From: Panax quinquefolius | Lineage: Eukaryota; Streptophyta; Magnoliopsida; Apiales; Araliaceae | Assembly (NCBI GenBank): GCA_020205615.1 | Contig: CM035152.1 | Span: forward strand, 116,906,043 to 116,970,042 | Reading direction: 5' to 3' | Length of the DNA stretch: 64,000 bases | Shown here: in pieces, positions 1-12,058 of the stretch | Position numbering within the stretch: position 1 is the stretch's first letter | Layout of the letters: every line of letters begins with the position of its first letter | The notes under the pieces: generated by a model | Seen by the model: only the letters and a program-made list of their open reading frames with translations | The model's database searches: none | Told to the model about the DNA's origin: nothing | Translations under genes and position numbers: made by a program

Positions 1-479
1 GAGAGAAGAACAGAGTGGCGCATAAAAAAAACACAATCGAATTACTAAAACATAAAATAGTTTTACTGATAATTGAAAATATTTACAAACAATACTAAAA
101 ATAAAAGTGACTTACAAGTTTACTTAGAACATTAGAATGGTAGATGAAGAGAGGAAAGAACAGAGTCTAAAGATTTTTCAGAGAAGGAACTCTGAGTCTT
201 TCTAAGTCTGCCTCAATAACTAAGTTCAAGTTCCTTTTATAGAATAAGGAAAGAACTATTACAACTTTACTATTACAAAAAGTGAATGATTACAGACAAA
301 AATAATTATTGATGAATAGTGCTGACTTTTTATTATGTATGGACTCTTTCGACAACTTTTGACAAAGTGGCCGCATCTTTTGACTTAGTGGATACCTTTA
401 GTGGAAAAGCAGGAGCATGCGCATGTGATAGAGAACTGCTTTCAGTGGAAGAGCATCTTTTGACTGAACAGGGGCAATA
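1..479 (-). other. Intergenic / 3' region of the pararetrovirus-like copy
   Basis: No convincing coding. It carries the candidate TATA box and AT-rich sequence downstream of it, which would be the pregenomic RNA leader. The element continues beyond the left edge, so the primer binding site and the true boundary are not visible. Confidence 0.4.
234..241 (-). promoter_or_regulatory. TATA box of the pararetrovirus-like copy (candidate)
   Basis: On the minus strand the sequence reads TATAAAAG, downstream of ORF2 and about 100 bases beyond the last recognisable ORF2-like coding. In Caulimoviridae the pregenomic RNA promoter sits in the intergenic region after the last ORF, so the position fits. 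No transcription start evidence is available from sequence alone. Confidence 0.4.
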
Positions 480-1838
480 ATTAATTGAGATGTCAGGCAA
501 ATGGGTCCTGAGCATCTTGCAGATTGATGGTACCATATGGGTCATCATCATCATCTTTAAATTTACTAGTTGAAGTGTTTCTGGAAGAGGAAGAGGATTG
601 TGTTGATGCTTCTTCGTGTAACTCATCGATTCTTTCATGAATGTCCTAGGCGATTAACTTCAGATCTTTACTGGAACAATTTTTGATATTAGAACTATCA
701 AGGGAGCATGATGAACCGGTTGCACTAGTTTTTGATTCTTTTGTTTTACTAGAAGATCCTTTAGGATGGATCGATATAACTGGAACGATAGGGAGAGGAA
801 CTGAAGGAAACTCTTTCTGGACTTGACCTATTATTCTATTAACATCAAATTTATCCCACCATTTGACAAAGAAAAGGCGGGTAACATGAGCGACTGGTGA
901 AATAGTGGTTTTGAGATACCAAATAACTATGCTTAAGAGACTGAAAACCTATCACAGTAGATGGGGTTTAAATGTCGTACTGCCATTTAAGAATCCATGG
1001 AACCTTATATTTACTAATGATCTGAAGAAGAATAGGGATACCTTCATATTTCTGCTGGTATTTACTGTGATTACAAAAATAACTGAGTTGAGCCTTTAAA
1101 GGATCAGGAAGGTGATCGAAAGAAGAACCAAATCTCGACCACCACAGAAGAAACCAGAAAAGAATTTGTCTTTTAAATTTGTGGTCAAATTGTAAGAACC
1201 ACGAGTGACTATGTGACTCATTCTGGTGAAGGAAGATCTTATTCCAAGCTTCTATATAATCGAAATAACAGAACGAGTTATTTTGATTGGAGAGTTGTCT
1301 AAGATTAGAGGGATGATTTCCCCAGTCAGTGTTCTGGATGATTTTTTTTAATGTAGAGTGAATGATAGAGGACTTTAGATTCATCATCCCTAGCATAAAT
1401 AGGTTTAATGAAAATTGACTCTGTTTCTAAGAGAATATCCTTATAAAACATAAGGGATTTATAAGGAGCAAGAGGAACAAAATACCATCCAATAGGAAAT
1501 TACTGGGAAACAAGCTTAATTGGGTTATCTTTTCATTTCATGTTAGGTTCAATAGAAAACAAATGATTTTCCCACTTAAGTCGGAATTAAGAAAAAGGTT
1601 GACTAGGATTAGAGGTCGTGGCCTTAGAAGGGTTACTAAAAGGATCAATGGGTTTAGGGTTACTGGCAAGAACTGAGCTAAAAGGCCTAGGAACAGTTCC
1701 AAGAACCTGAAATTTTGTAACTGGGTTAACAAAAGGGACTGGGTTAACTAGGTGAGGAACCAAAGTTCCTTTTGGTTGATTATTTGGGCCAAAAGGGCGG
1801 CCCGAACCACGAGAAGATGATCCTCCTCGCATACTCAT
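480..1838 (-). pseudogene. Pararetrovirus ORF2-like protein of unknown function, broken
   Basis: The start ATG at 1838 overlaps the stop of the RNase H frame as ATGA, an arrangement that suits termination-reinitiation. The N-terminal block (1838 to 1587, about 83 codons) is rich in Gly, Ser, Arg, Pro and Asn. A second, better folded-looking block (1396 to 968, about 142 codons) is rich in Trp, Tyr, Phe and His, with DWGNHP near its start and a WFLLWW-like aromatic stretch in the middle. A further aromatic block containing VKWWDKF lies near 850-870, and an acidic run of Asp near 540. The three blocks are in different frames or separated by stops, so the gene is dead. I recognise the type as the extra protein found beside plant endogenous pararetrovirus polyproteins but know of no demonstrated function. 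Confidence 0.55.
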
Positions 1839-2409
1839 TTTGACTGTACGATACTTGTACTAATGAATTCCCGAGTGAGAAAGTCAGGAATGGAATTGTT
1901 ACTACCTTTGATGTATTCAATTTCAAAATCAAAGATGCTAAATAGGGCTTGCCATCTCGCAAAAGAATGTTTAGAGGTGATATTTTCAACATCTTTCTCT
2001 AAAATATATTTTGCAGATTTGCAATCATTTCGGACCAAAAACTTTTGGTTTAATAAGTCACTCTGAAATTTGTTAATATATAAAACTAAGGAAAGAATCT
2101 CCTTTTTAATAGTACTGTAATTTAACTATGTAGGATTCCATGCACCAGAATGAAAACGAACAATTTGCTCGGAAGAATTGGGGGTTAATTTCAGTTTGAG
2201 GATACCTCCGAATCCAATATCTGAGGCATCAGTTTCAACAATTTTGAAGGCTGAATCATTGGAGATGCCAAGGCAAGGCAAAGCCTTAACATATTTTTTA
2301 ACTTGTTGGATGACAGAAGTGTGAATATCAGTCCAAGGGGGAGGATTGTCATGCAAACGCTGAAAGAGAGGTTTTCAAATTTTTCTAATATTTTTATAGA
2401 ACTTTCCAA
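1835..2409 (-). pseudogene. RNase H domain of the pararetrovirus polyprotein
   Basis: The domain removes RNA from the RNA-DNA hybrid during reverse transcription. Between 2356 and 2126 the catalytic-site motif ETDASDIGFGG is present. The C-terminal part (2038 to 1835) retains RNDCKSAKYIL and the tail HSFARWQALFSIFDF followed by GSNNSIPDFLTREF, which is the usual end of caulimovirid RNase H. The two parts are in different frames with stops near 2125 and 2060. It directly follows RT and directly precedes ORF2. Confidence 0.75.
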
Positions 2410-2503
2410 TATAATTGAGCGAGCCTAAAAATCTCTGCAGTTGAGTTTTATTGGTAATTTTATCAGGAAACTTGTCCGCAAATTGAATAGCTCTATCAAT
2501 AGG

Positions 2504-3355
2504 CTAAATAAGTCCTTGATAAATATTGAGACCAAGAAACCAAACTTTAGCCTGAAATAAATTACATTTGGAAGGGGATAGAACAAGTCCATTGTTTTTA
2601 ACTATTTTGAAGAATGAATTCAAATGTTTATTGTGTTCTTCAATGGATTTAGAAAAAATGAGAATGTCGTCAATGTAAACAACAATAAAATGACTGAAGG
2701 GATTCAAAATGTCATTGAGAATATTTTGAAATTCACTAGGGGCATTTTTTAAACCAAATGCCTAAACATTCCATTTTTCATGACCAAATGGGGTAGTAAA
2801 AGCCGTTTTGTACCTATCCTCAAGGTGAATGGCAACTTGCCAGAAACCATATTTAAGGTCAAACTTACTGAAGATAGTGGCATTGCTTAACCTATTAATG
2901 ATGTCTTCCTTATTAAGCAAAGGATACCTAATCCATTCTAAAACTTTGTTTAATGGTTTGTAATTAATGACTAGACGCGGAACACCTCTTTCTTTTTCTG
3001 CTTCATTTTTAACGTAGAAGGCAGGATAAGACCAGGGGGATTTACTAGGTTTAATTAATCCTTTATTAAGGAGATCATTAATTTCTTTCTTGCATAACTC
3101 CATTTGTTTATGACACATTTGAATCGGCCTAGCCTTAGTAAGGATTAAATGTTCTTTAAATTCCTTGGCATAAGGAAGCCTTACAACGTGTTTCTTTCGA
3201 TGCCAAAAGGCATTAGGAGAATCAAAACAAAGGTTTTCCTTTAAATAAGTTTTTAACTCATTAATCTTTTCTTGAATTCCTTGATTATTAAGTTGTTCCT
3301 CAATATGTTTGTACTTAATTTCTTCTTTTAAAAGTTTAAATGGATGGATTTGCAA
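2504..3355 (-). pseudogene. Reverse transcriptase domain of the pararetrovirus polyprotein
   Basis: RNA-dependent DNA polymerase that copies the pregenomic RNA. Visible motifs in order: NDLLNKGLIKPSKSPW (palm entry), VPRLVINYKPLNKVL, IFSKFDLKYGFWQVAI, TAFTTPFGHEKWNV, and the catalytic YIDDILIFSK in the 2707-2504 piece. A stop at about 2759 separates the FxxxPF block from the YIDD block, so no full-length RT can be made. Length and motif order match the caulimovirid RT. Confidence 0.85.
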
Positions 3356-3974
3356 TTTAACAAATTCAGAGTCTTGGAAATAGATTCTTCTTGGATAAAT
3401 CTTAAATCTCTTTCTTTAGGTTTAATAAGAAACTTAAACGTTATCTTTTTACCTAAATGTTTACAGCTTAATCCTTCATTATTAGTAGTAAAAGGATATA
3501 ATAAATATATAAACGGTAATCCTAAGATGATCTTATCTGTAAGATTGTGAATTAAAACAAATGATGTTTTAAAACATATGTAATCTTGACAAATATGAAC
3601 TTTAGGTAGTTTATATTTTATTTTCATTTGACTACCATTAGCTGAATTTAATTTTTCACTAGTTTTCTTATAGTACTTGGTTGGGATTAATCCTTCTTGG
3701 ATACAATTCAAATCTGCCCCTGTATCAACTAAGGCAGGAAGTTGTATTGAAAAGGTTTTATCGATGACCAAATTAATAGAGATATACAATTTTGGATGGT
3801 TATATCCTTAATTCTTTTAAGAGAAAGACCTTGAACAAAAAGATCTGGTTCTTCTTTAGTACCTGATGATTCTGGTTCATCATGATTTTCATCACTAGAA
3901 GAGGAATCACATACATGAAGATCTGATTTTTTATCTTCAATTTCTTTTCTTAAATTAGAAACATCTAACATCAT
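3328..3974 (-). pseudogene. Aspartic protease domain of the pararetrovirus polyprotein
   Basis: Retropepsin that would cut the polyprotein. The active-site loop LPALVDTGADLNCI is intact in the 3789-3328 frame, and the second conserved segment KIILGLPFIYLLYPF (the ILG of the flap-hairpin partner) is also present. Upstream (3974 to 3729) a Ser/Asp/Glu-rich linker lies in another frame, so there is a frameshift close to 3740. The C-terminus overlaps the start of the RT piece in a different frame, which marks a second shift near 3340. Confidence 0.75.
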
Positions 3975-4130
3975 GTTAGAAATTAACTTCTTGATTTAAT
4001 TCGGGGAGGGTAACTTCATTAACAGGAGTTTTAAATCTTTCAAGAGTTTTATTAAGGATAAATATTATTTTTCTTTAGCTTTAATAATTTTGTCTTTAAC
4101 ACTATTATCTTTAGTTAACAAATCCTTTAA

Positions 4131-5228
4131 TTATTTTGTGTATTGAACCTTCAACTCAGGATCAGTAATTTTACTAATTAAATCAATTAATAAAGAGCTT
4201 TCTTCATCTTCTTTGGTAATTATATTTAATCTTTTATTGCAACAATTTTCATTGCAGTTATAAGCATAAATAGTGACTTCATTGTCACTATCTGTTTCAT
4301 TGTTACTAGTACTGCTATTAGAAGAATAAGGAACATCAGAACCTTCAGCATTACTAATGTTGTTCTCTATTCTCATTAATTCTAAAAGTTGGTCAGTATC
4401 TTCATTTGAAACATTTAACTGAGATAATTTTTATTTTATTTTGCACTCATTTTTATAGTGCACTTTCTGCCCACAATTGTGGCAAACAATTTTACTTTTA
4501 TCAAAAATTTTAGATTTTATATTGTATTTTTTACTTGTAGTTTTGGGTTTAGTATAATAATTATCTTGAGCTTTATTTTTATTTTGACTATGTCTTCTAT
4601 TATGACGTTTATGACTCTTACGAGAATCAATATGCTTATGCCTATGCTTTCTTCTAGAGGGAACAACAGGGGGTAAACCATATTGTTCACAAAAAGTTCC
4701 TAACTCATATTTAGCTTTATTTTTATCTTCACTGGCTTGTTTAGTTAGCTTGAAATCAATGCACATTTTTAAACCAATTTTTTAAATATAACTTATAATA
4801 TCACCATAGGTTAAATTGTCATAATCAATATAACCTAAATCTTTACTCAATTCTTCACGAACTTTATTAGCAAATAATGAAGGTAAACCATTAACGAATT
4901 TTTCTTTCCAGAATGGTTTATTGCTATCATTACGCATCATAACTCGAGAAGTAAACACATCTTTGTACTATCTAAAATCACTTAGAGTGGGACAAGTGAG
5001 GTTACTTAACTGATCGTGAATTCTTTCTGTGATGTTACTAGGAGGTCCAACAAAATGTTTAATTATGGTGAAAATTAGAGTATCAACTCCATCAGGCGGA
5101 CCAACTCCAACATCTTCATCAAATATGGGGTTTCTGTTGTCATCCAATTGGACGGCATGGATAATTGATAAACTTGTATCTTCTGTGAGATGTTTTTCCC
5201 ACCAAGATCTAAGAATACCAATAAATCA
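4131..5228 (-). pseudogene. Coat/gag domain, C-terminal half with zinc knuckle
   Basis: Capsid and nucleic-acid binding part of the polyprotein. It begins at the right-hand edge of the solo LTR and contains WWEKHL, a KDVFTSRVMMRNDSNKPFWK block and a strongly basic His/Arg/Lys tract (around 4580-4660), then a CCHC knuckle CHNCGQKVHYKNEC at about 4440-4490. After the knuckle comes an acidic, Ser/Asn-rich spacer with SSNSSTSNNETDSDNE (4376-4131). Stops lie near 4975, 4780 and 4435, and the 3' side leads into the protease. Confidence 0.7.
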
Positions 5229-8200
5229 TGTGACACCCCCAAATTCGGGCACTTCAATCCCACAGATTTGGTGTTCACTGACCAATTAAATCATAACTAA
5301 CTACCCATAAACGAAGGATATAATTAAACTCAAAAGTTTAAACAATCAATCTCCCATTAAAGGGTTACATAATCTAAAATAAATCCCAGGTCATCTAATC
5401 TTTATTACAATCATCAGCGGAATATTAAAACATAGCCATAATCAAAACTATTACATAAACTTCATATACAAAAGGTAAATTAAACGTCGTCTAATCAAGC
5501 ATCGTGCCCTTGCCTTGCTTGTAGAAAACTCTTCAAACATCTTAACCTCATCTGCATTGTTTTGGTGCAAGAGTGAGCAAACAATTACCCACAAAAAGAA
5601 TAGTATACAATAACATTTTATGAATGACAATTAACTGAACTTTCAATGGTAAAATACTCTTACCGGATCAACAAACTTCAATTCAAAAGCTACGAGTTCA
5701 AAGGAATAATGAACGTTTAAGTTAACAATAGATATCAATATCAAATAATACACTGAGGGTCACAAGACCACGAACTATACTCTAGGTTTTCAAGTATTTC
5801 TATTTTAACCTTTAATAGTCTAAAAGACTATAATCATCATCTATGTCCTAGGTTAAAAGGTGTTTCTAATGTAACCTTTAACAATCTAAACGACTATATG
5901 GACTATCATCTCGTACTCCAGGTGATCAGCCCTTTGTACTATGTATTGCGCAAACATTTTAACGCTATTGCGTAGCTCTAAAATAATCCCCTGATATAAG
6001 GTTGTTCATCTCAGCTTAGATTATCAGGTTCCGAACCAAAGGAAGTTTGGTGGGAATTAACTTCAAAGGAATTCTAGATTTTTAGAACGCTCATCAACCA
6101 AGTATTGGTTGAATCAGATAGGGACCAATAACTATTCAAGAGTATGCTTATAATATTTTCACGAACAAGATATATCGATGAATTAATAAGAGCTAGAGTA
6201 TTAACAATTTCTAAATTGAACAAATGTTATCATTGACAAAATGCTTTCAAATTTGTGTGAGTACATAAGCAAACCAAAGGAATTTTGGTTTGGGTTGACT
6301 TCAAGGGTAATTTAAAGTTTAGAACATTCATCAACTAAGGATTAGTTGAATTGGTAAAGAATTGCCAGGCAACTTAGAGTTCGGTACAATAATGTAAGAT
6401 ACAACAATGACATTGGTGAACGGAGATCAAAAAACAATTATTAGTAACTGAATAAAACCAAAGTAATCTCATTTGGAATAAAGAAACAAAGTTTAATTAA
6501 CTTGTTTAACAATAAATGAGCGTTAAAGAGCTTGTATAACAATAACAAGTTAGGAATATGAATTTGCTTAATGAAAGATTGAAGTTAGATAACTTGCTTA
6601 ATTGAATATTAACTTCAAGAACTAACATAACGTAAGGTAGGGTTAGGAAACTTGCGTAATAATTAATTGCTCAACAAGAGATTAGAGATAAAGAACTTGC
6701 ATAAGTATAGCATGACAGCAAAAAGTAACCTTGCTGAATAATAAAGTAGCAAAGGTTAGGTAACTTGCCTCTTGCGTAAGCTATACAATTATAACTCACG
6801 TACTCCAATGTCCTACACATACCATTAGGATTAACACATCAATTAGCTACATACATATTAACCTTATAGATTCATTTCTCATCTTAGTTAAGTTATAACC
6901 TTTGGTATAAGGTCTAACCATACTAATAAACCATATAACACGAATCTGAAACCTCACTAACTCATACACAAGACTTTTAGCATCCAAATCACATTTTCAA
7001 CTCTTATTAATCAATACTACATTTCTTCTTAATCGAACTTGAAGTTCAATCAAGTGTTAAGTCTTCCTAGGACTCATTGGTTTTATATTAATCACCTTCC
7101 ATATCTTATAATGTTCATCTCAGAAACCACAAGTGTTAGCTTCATACCCATTCACTATTTATTGTGTACCTTAAATCATAACACATCGCTTTCCTAATCT
7201 ACTAATCTATTTACAACTTTAAAATTATCAATGACATGACACGGTTCTGTTTTAACCTCCATATTCCATGTTTATTACATTAACACATCATTAGGCCAAG
7301 TTACAATGGTACCCAAGATGCTGTGACGGTAGCAGAAGTTGTCTCGGGGCTCGAGATGTGGTATGGTGCAATTGCGCCATACTTAAGTTCAGGGGACAAG
7401 CAATGGCAATTGCTGTTTTTTTTTTAACCAGGCAAGAATTGCTTGGCATGTATGTATTGTAATCCGAGAGATAATAGTGAACAGTAGCCATTTTTAGCCC
7501 AATTAACACAAATTTCACCCACAAAACAGTGAAATTAATATATACAATTGGTATAAAACTATCATAAACATGTTTCCTCACATATTCAACCACTTAAAAC
7601 AATTAACAACAACTTTAACTAATTTAAATCCTTAAATTTCATATTTTCATAAAAAAAACTCCATTTTTGACATACTTCGTAGAAATCATCTCTATGATAA
7701 CAATTCTTATCCAAATTACTTCATTCAAATTACGTTATCTTCGTTTCTTAATGAACTAGCATAATCAAGCCTCAATTCACGGATTAACATACAAATTGAC
7801 CACCATAATTGGTACTTTTACAAGCTATATGTAAAATATATACTGTAATTTACTTTTCTTTCTTTTTGAACGAAATTAGCATAATAATCATTGTCTAAAC
7901 ACTAGTTCTAGCATCACAAACCCATATAACCACCATAATTCAGTTATATAACAACAATTTGAAAGAAATATAATTCATGGAACTTAAAACTTCATGCCGT
8001 AAAACTTATATATAAATATATATATATATATATAATATTAAGGTTAAAGAAAATACCTTCAATTGGCTTGTTAATTCTTGCTAAACACTTGTTGCTGACA
8101 ATTCTCTCAATCTCTCTCTCTATCCTCTCTCAAGTTCTCTGCAGCTTTCTTCTTAGGCCAAAAGACAATTAACGTAAAACTAATATACACTTAAGCGTAA

Positions 8201-8821
8201 AGATAAAAACCGATAACCTTAATACGTCTAGTTATTAGAATATCAGTTACCAATATAACGCTTAGGTTATAAATATATTATATTTATTATTTAATTTACT
8301 TTATTCATTTTATTTATATTATTTAAAATTAAAAATCCAAAAGTCATAAGGCTTTGTTTGGCAAAAAGTCTTTAAAATAAAGACTTAATATTTTAAGCCT
8401 TGTTTGGGTAAATAAATTTAAAAATTACTTTAATTTATCTTAATAAACAATTCAATTTATAATTTATAATCACATATTATTTATTTGGATTTCCATATCC
8501 AACATTAATCTAATCAACTAATTATACATACTATATTCTAAATAAATATTTCACTTAAACAAATATCACATGATTATAATTTCATTATAATTTTATTTAA
8601 TAATTTTAACATACCACTTTAAATTATTAAATTAACACCACAATATAACATCTCATGTTATATTACAACTCACTAAATTATAAATTAATTTAATTTAGAA
8701 TTTTATCTAATAAATTTAATTCCTAAATATTTAATAACAATAATCACATCAAATAAATATTCACTAACAACAATCACATCAATAAAACATTTATTTAATT
8801 TAATAAATATTTTAAATTACA
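5229..8821 (-). mobile_element. Solo LTR of a Tekay-like gypsy element inside the pararetrovirus copy
   Basis: On the plus strand it starts TGTGACACCCCC and ends AAATTACA; read on the minus strand it therefore begins TGTAATTT and ends GGGGGTGTCACA, like the Tekay LTRs at 41363 and 50427. Further matches in the same order include the segment around 5930-6010, which is the reverse complement of the region around 43800-43900. Both flanks are the same coat coding region, so no internal region is left and this is a solo LTR made by LTR-LTR recombination. Flanking 5-mers are AATCA and AATAC, only partly alike. The middle (6470-6790) holds degenerate repeats around AACTTGC. No real gene is in it. 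Confidence 0.75.
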
Positions 8822-9603
8822 AATACTAAAATCTTGGATTGTTTCATATCCACTGACTATTAACTCAACGATATTTGGCCGAGTCAGATTGTTGAATTTA
8901 GTGATATAGCTATTAGCCACCATGGACATATGATTTAACTTATTTAAAATTTCTTGTTCACTGAAACCATCTATATTCCATTCATATATTTTATTAGAAG
9001 AAACAGCGAATTGTTTATCTAGATTTCTCTCTTCGAACTGTAGATCCGGAGGAGTTGGTCTAGAATACCAATTTCTGGTAATGCTAGTGTTACTAACGTT
9101 TAATTTATTTAATTGATCATTAAAATTTGGGATTGAAATAGTGTCAGAATTATCTGATTGGGTATTGCTCTCATTGTCTGACTTAACTTGACCAATGATA
9201 GCTATAGTGCCACTTGTTTCAGGTTTAGTTTTTAATTTTTTAAATAACTTATCAATTGCTCGGGTAAGTTCACCATCTTTATTGGGTAAACCTAATTTAC
9301 TTCTATTTTCTTGTAATTTCAACAAAGGTTGTTCAATCTTTGAATCAGGGTTTTTAACAATGGTTTCCTCAAATTTAATTCTATAGTTGCTAGATACTGG
9401 TTACTGAAATTTAATTGTTCAATAATTTTCTTATCATCTTTATTACCATCAGAAATCTTAAAAGGACTGGCAACAACAGATGTGTTTTTAACTGGTAAAA
9501 GAACAGTTTCAAGAGGAGGATGACTAGGAGAAACTTTCGACTTATCTTCTTTAATCCATTGTGTCGTAGTTATAACATTACATTTACCCTGATATTGGTC
9601 ATA
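8822..9603 (-). pseudogene. Coat/gag domain, N-terminal half
   Basis: The frame 9325 to 8822 carries the conserved entry NWYSRPTPPDLQFEER and then KIYEWNIDGFSEQEILNKL and MSMVANSYITKF, which I associate with the capsid region of caulimovirid-like plant polyproteins. The upstream linker (9600-9330) continues from the movement protein after a stop at about 9601 and a frameshift near 9390. The frame is cut at 8821 by the solo LTR and resumes at 5228. Confidence 0.7.
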
Positions 9604-10895
9604 CTAATCGTAAAAAGTAATGTTTATCTGCTCATTATTAATAAATCGCTTCCATCTATTAACTACTTTATCCTGTTCTTTATCAGGTGGATGATTAGAA
9701 CAAAATAAATGTATTTTTTCCCTATTAGATTTGGAATTAAAATCTTTAACAAGATTATCCCAATCTAATTTGAATTCCTTTTTAATGACTCTTAATTGAT
9801 TATTAACAGGAACCTCAAAGTCTGACTGTGTAGGAAACTCTGAAGGAGTAGGAGAAGAAGAACCTTCTTCTTCAACTGGGTCATTATGAGTATAACAAGA
9901 ATGAATAGCTTGACCTTGATTAAGGATACCTTTCATTTTTATATCCCTAATAGAAGGGTTACTAAGTACTTCAGTATCTCTTCTAGTATGAACTGAAGGT
10001 GATGAAGAACTAGTAAAATCTTCTATAATAACTGGTCTTCTGGTACGTTCAAAACTTATTTTGATAGTACCATCAGAAATTTGTCTAATGTTTTCAACAT
10101 TTAATAAATTATTATTAACTGATTGTTGAGGTATTTCACTGGGCAAAGTCCATTGACTAGGTAATATAATGTCTTTCCAGAGAATGGTTCTCGGGATCTG
10201 AACATTAACATCAGTAGTTGAACTTTGAATTAAAATAGTTTGATCTTTAGGACTTTTATTAAGAGCATGAACATTCAAGTTTGTTTTCATGGTCTTATAA
10301 TATATCCTATAAATCAAAGCTAGAGGTTGAGAACCCTCAATCATTTGAGTAATTTCTCCAGCAGTTTTAATGTTTAAAGTCAATGCTTTTAGTAAATTGT
10401 GATCACTTAGGCTTAATGTGAAATCAGGAAAATAATTGAAATGGATAGGTCCATTATGCTGACTTGATTCCATAATGCCTATAATGCTTAGATGATAATT
10501 ATGAAATCTAGCATCTCTAAGGCAGAGATAGATACTTGAATTGATTCCTTTAATATTAAATGGTTTAATTGCAACTTGAACAAGACCAATATGGATAAAA
10601 TTATAACCCTTCTTCCTATGTTTTTTAATAACATCAGGAGATAAAAGATTATAATTTTTATACACTTTGTTAAGGGCATAAACCTTTTCAACTGTTTTTA
10701 CATTGTAATCTATTTTGAAGTTATCCAAAAAGGTTGAATGATAAATTTCTCTAGGAGAGACTCTGGGTATGTTCCAATCATGTAAAACTTGACTAATGTT
10801 TTCATAACTATGTTCTTCTTAGTTAACTGTGTCAGAACAGGAGGCAAAGCTGAACGGTTACTGGCTGAGGAGTTAGATCTAAACAATCTATTCAT
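9604..10895 (-). pseudogene. Movement protein (30K-type) domain of the pararetrovirus polyprotein
   Basis: Plant-virus movement proteins open plasmodesmata for cell-to-cell spread; finding one is the main reason for calling this copy a pararetrovirus. The long frame 10728-9604 contains NFIHIGLVQVAIKPF, the conserved LRDARFHNYHLSIIGIME segment, then SLSDHNLLKALTLNIKTAG and ALIYRIYYKTMKTNLNVH, in the order usual for this family. The first ATG I would choose is at 10895; a single-base shift near 10800 separates it from the long frame. The C-terminal third is Ser/Thr/Glu-rich linker and ends at a stop at 9604. Confidence 0.75.
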
Positions 10896-12058
10896 CTTTT
10901 ACCGGTTTCAAAATTAATTTTTACTCATTGTTCATTCATACATACCCTCTTACCTTAGGCAGACTTATACATATGTTCTATAACCAGACACTGCTCACAC
11001 AAGAGACTTACTTGTTCAACACGACACATCTCATGATAAGAATTTTATTTAATAAATTCTTATGTTAATTAAAAATAATTTTTGAAAAATTCAAGTTGTC
11101 ATATTCTTCCCCCTTATAAAGATTTTGTCCTAGGAATCACAAATACCGAACCTTTCTCACTTGGTTTTCATCTAATTCCTTTTGAAATTTTATCGTTAAA
11201 TAATTTCAACGTATTGCGTTACCATAAGTATTATATTACCTCTTTAATCCATTTCTCTCAACAATTTCTTATAGGTTTCACTTAATAAGCTTTTAATCAA
11301 ACTCAATTATATTTTAAGTATTTCTCATTCTTTATCCGATCAACTTCATTTTTCTAAGGATTCATTGCATGTCACAATCGTCGTAAGTTTAACATTATGA
11401 TTTACTACTCTCATAATCATTCAGGATATCATATATACTCCTTCTAAGAAATTCGTTCTCGAAGTTATAATATTGTAACTTTACTAGCTACTTTATCCTT
11501 TTTTATTCTACGGATATTTCATCCCCCTTCTCAAAATTGTTATTCTTTGCTCATATTACTCATCAATATAGGTTTTCAAGCTAACCTTTATACTTTTCTA
11601 TTTCAAGAATTCATTTAAAAATCGTCATATTCTAGACTTACTTCTTTCTAAGGAACATACTCCTTTCTACATTTAATTTCCACAATAATATGAATCTTCA
11701 ACAATTGTTCAACAATTGTTTATCAGTATAAATAACTAGGAAATAAAAGATTCCTTTAAAAACTCTTCATATTATGCTGAGGTGTATCCCCACCGCAAAC
11801 TTATAAATAGAATTTTATCAATTACTAAGACTGTAAACATTCTCTGGTAGGCCTATTTATAATCACAAAGACAGTAAACTACCTCTATTTGGCCTGTTTA
11901 CAATCACAAAGATAGTAAACTACCTTTGCTAGTATTCTAGAGAATCAGCCTATCGTACCACTATGTTGTGCACAACATATTATTTTTAAGTGAAAATCAG
12001 AATCTTATGTTAGATATAAAGTATCCTATTTTATCAGGTTTGTTCACCTCAGACTTAC
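10896..12058. other. AT-rich stretch, mostly unresolved
   Basis: No convincing gene. The first part (10896-11095) would be the leader of the pararetrovirus-like copy. Around 11095-11150 the sequence CCCCCTTATAAAGATTTTGT resembles the polypurine-tract end of the minus-strand gypsy family seen at 58665 and 15310, so a decayed gypsy fragment is possible. At 11820-11935 two loosely repeated units of about 48 bp contain AATCACAAAGANAGTAAACTACC. The five bases before LTR A are CTTAC. Confidence 0.35.

Larger units (their letters stand above)
1..10920 (-). mobile_element. Decayed endogenous pararetrovirus-like (Caulimoviridae) copy
   Basis: Reading the minus strand from 10895 downward, the order is movement protein, coat/gag with a CCHC zinc knuckle, aspartic protease, reverse transcriptase, RNase H, and then a second ORF that starts on the stop codon of the polyprotein. 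No integrase is visible after RNase H. This order and the movement protein point to an integrated plant pararetrovirus of the petuvirus/florendovirus type rather than an LTR retrotransposon; the genus is inference. The copy is dead: several in-frame stops, frameshifts near 10800, 9390 and 3740, and a 3.6-kb solo LTR inside the coat region. It runs off the left edge of the window. Very AT-rich, like its surroundings. Confidence 0.8.

Noticed and set aside
7291..7593. 100-codon open frame on the minus strand in the solo LTR
   Set aside because: No family resemblance; starts and ends at random points in LTR sequence.
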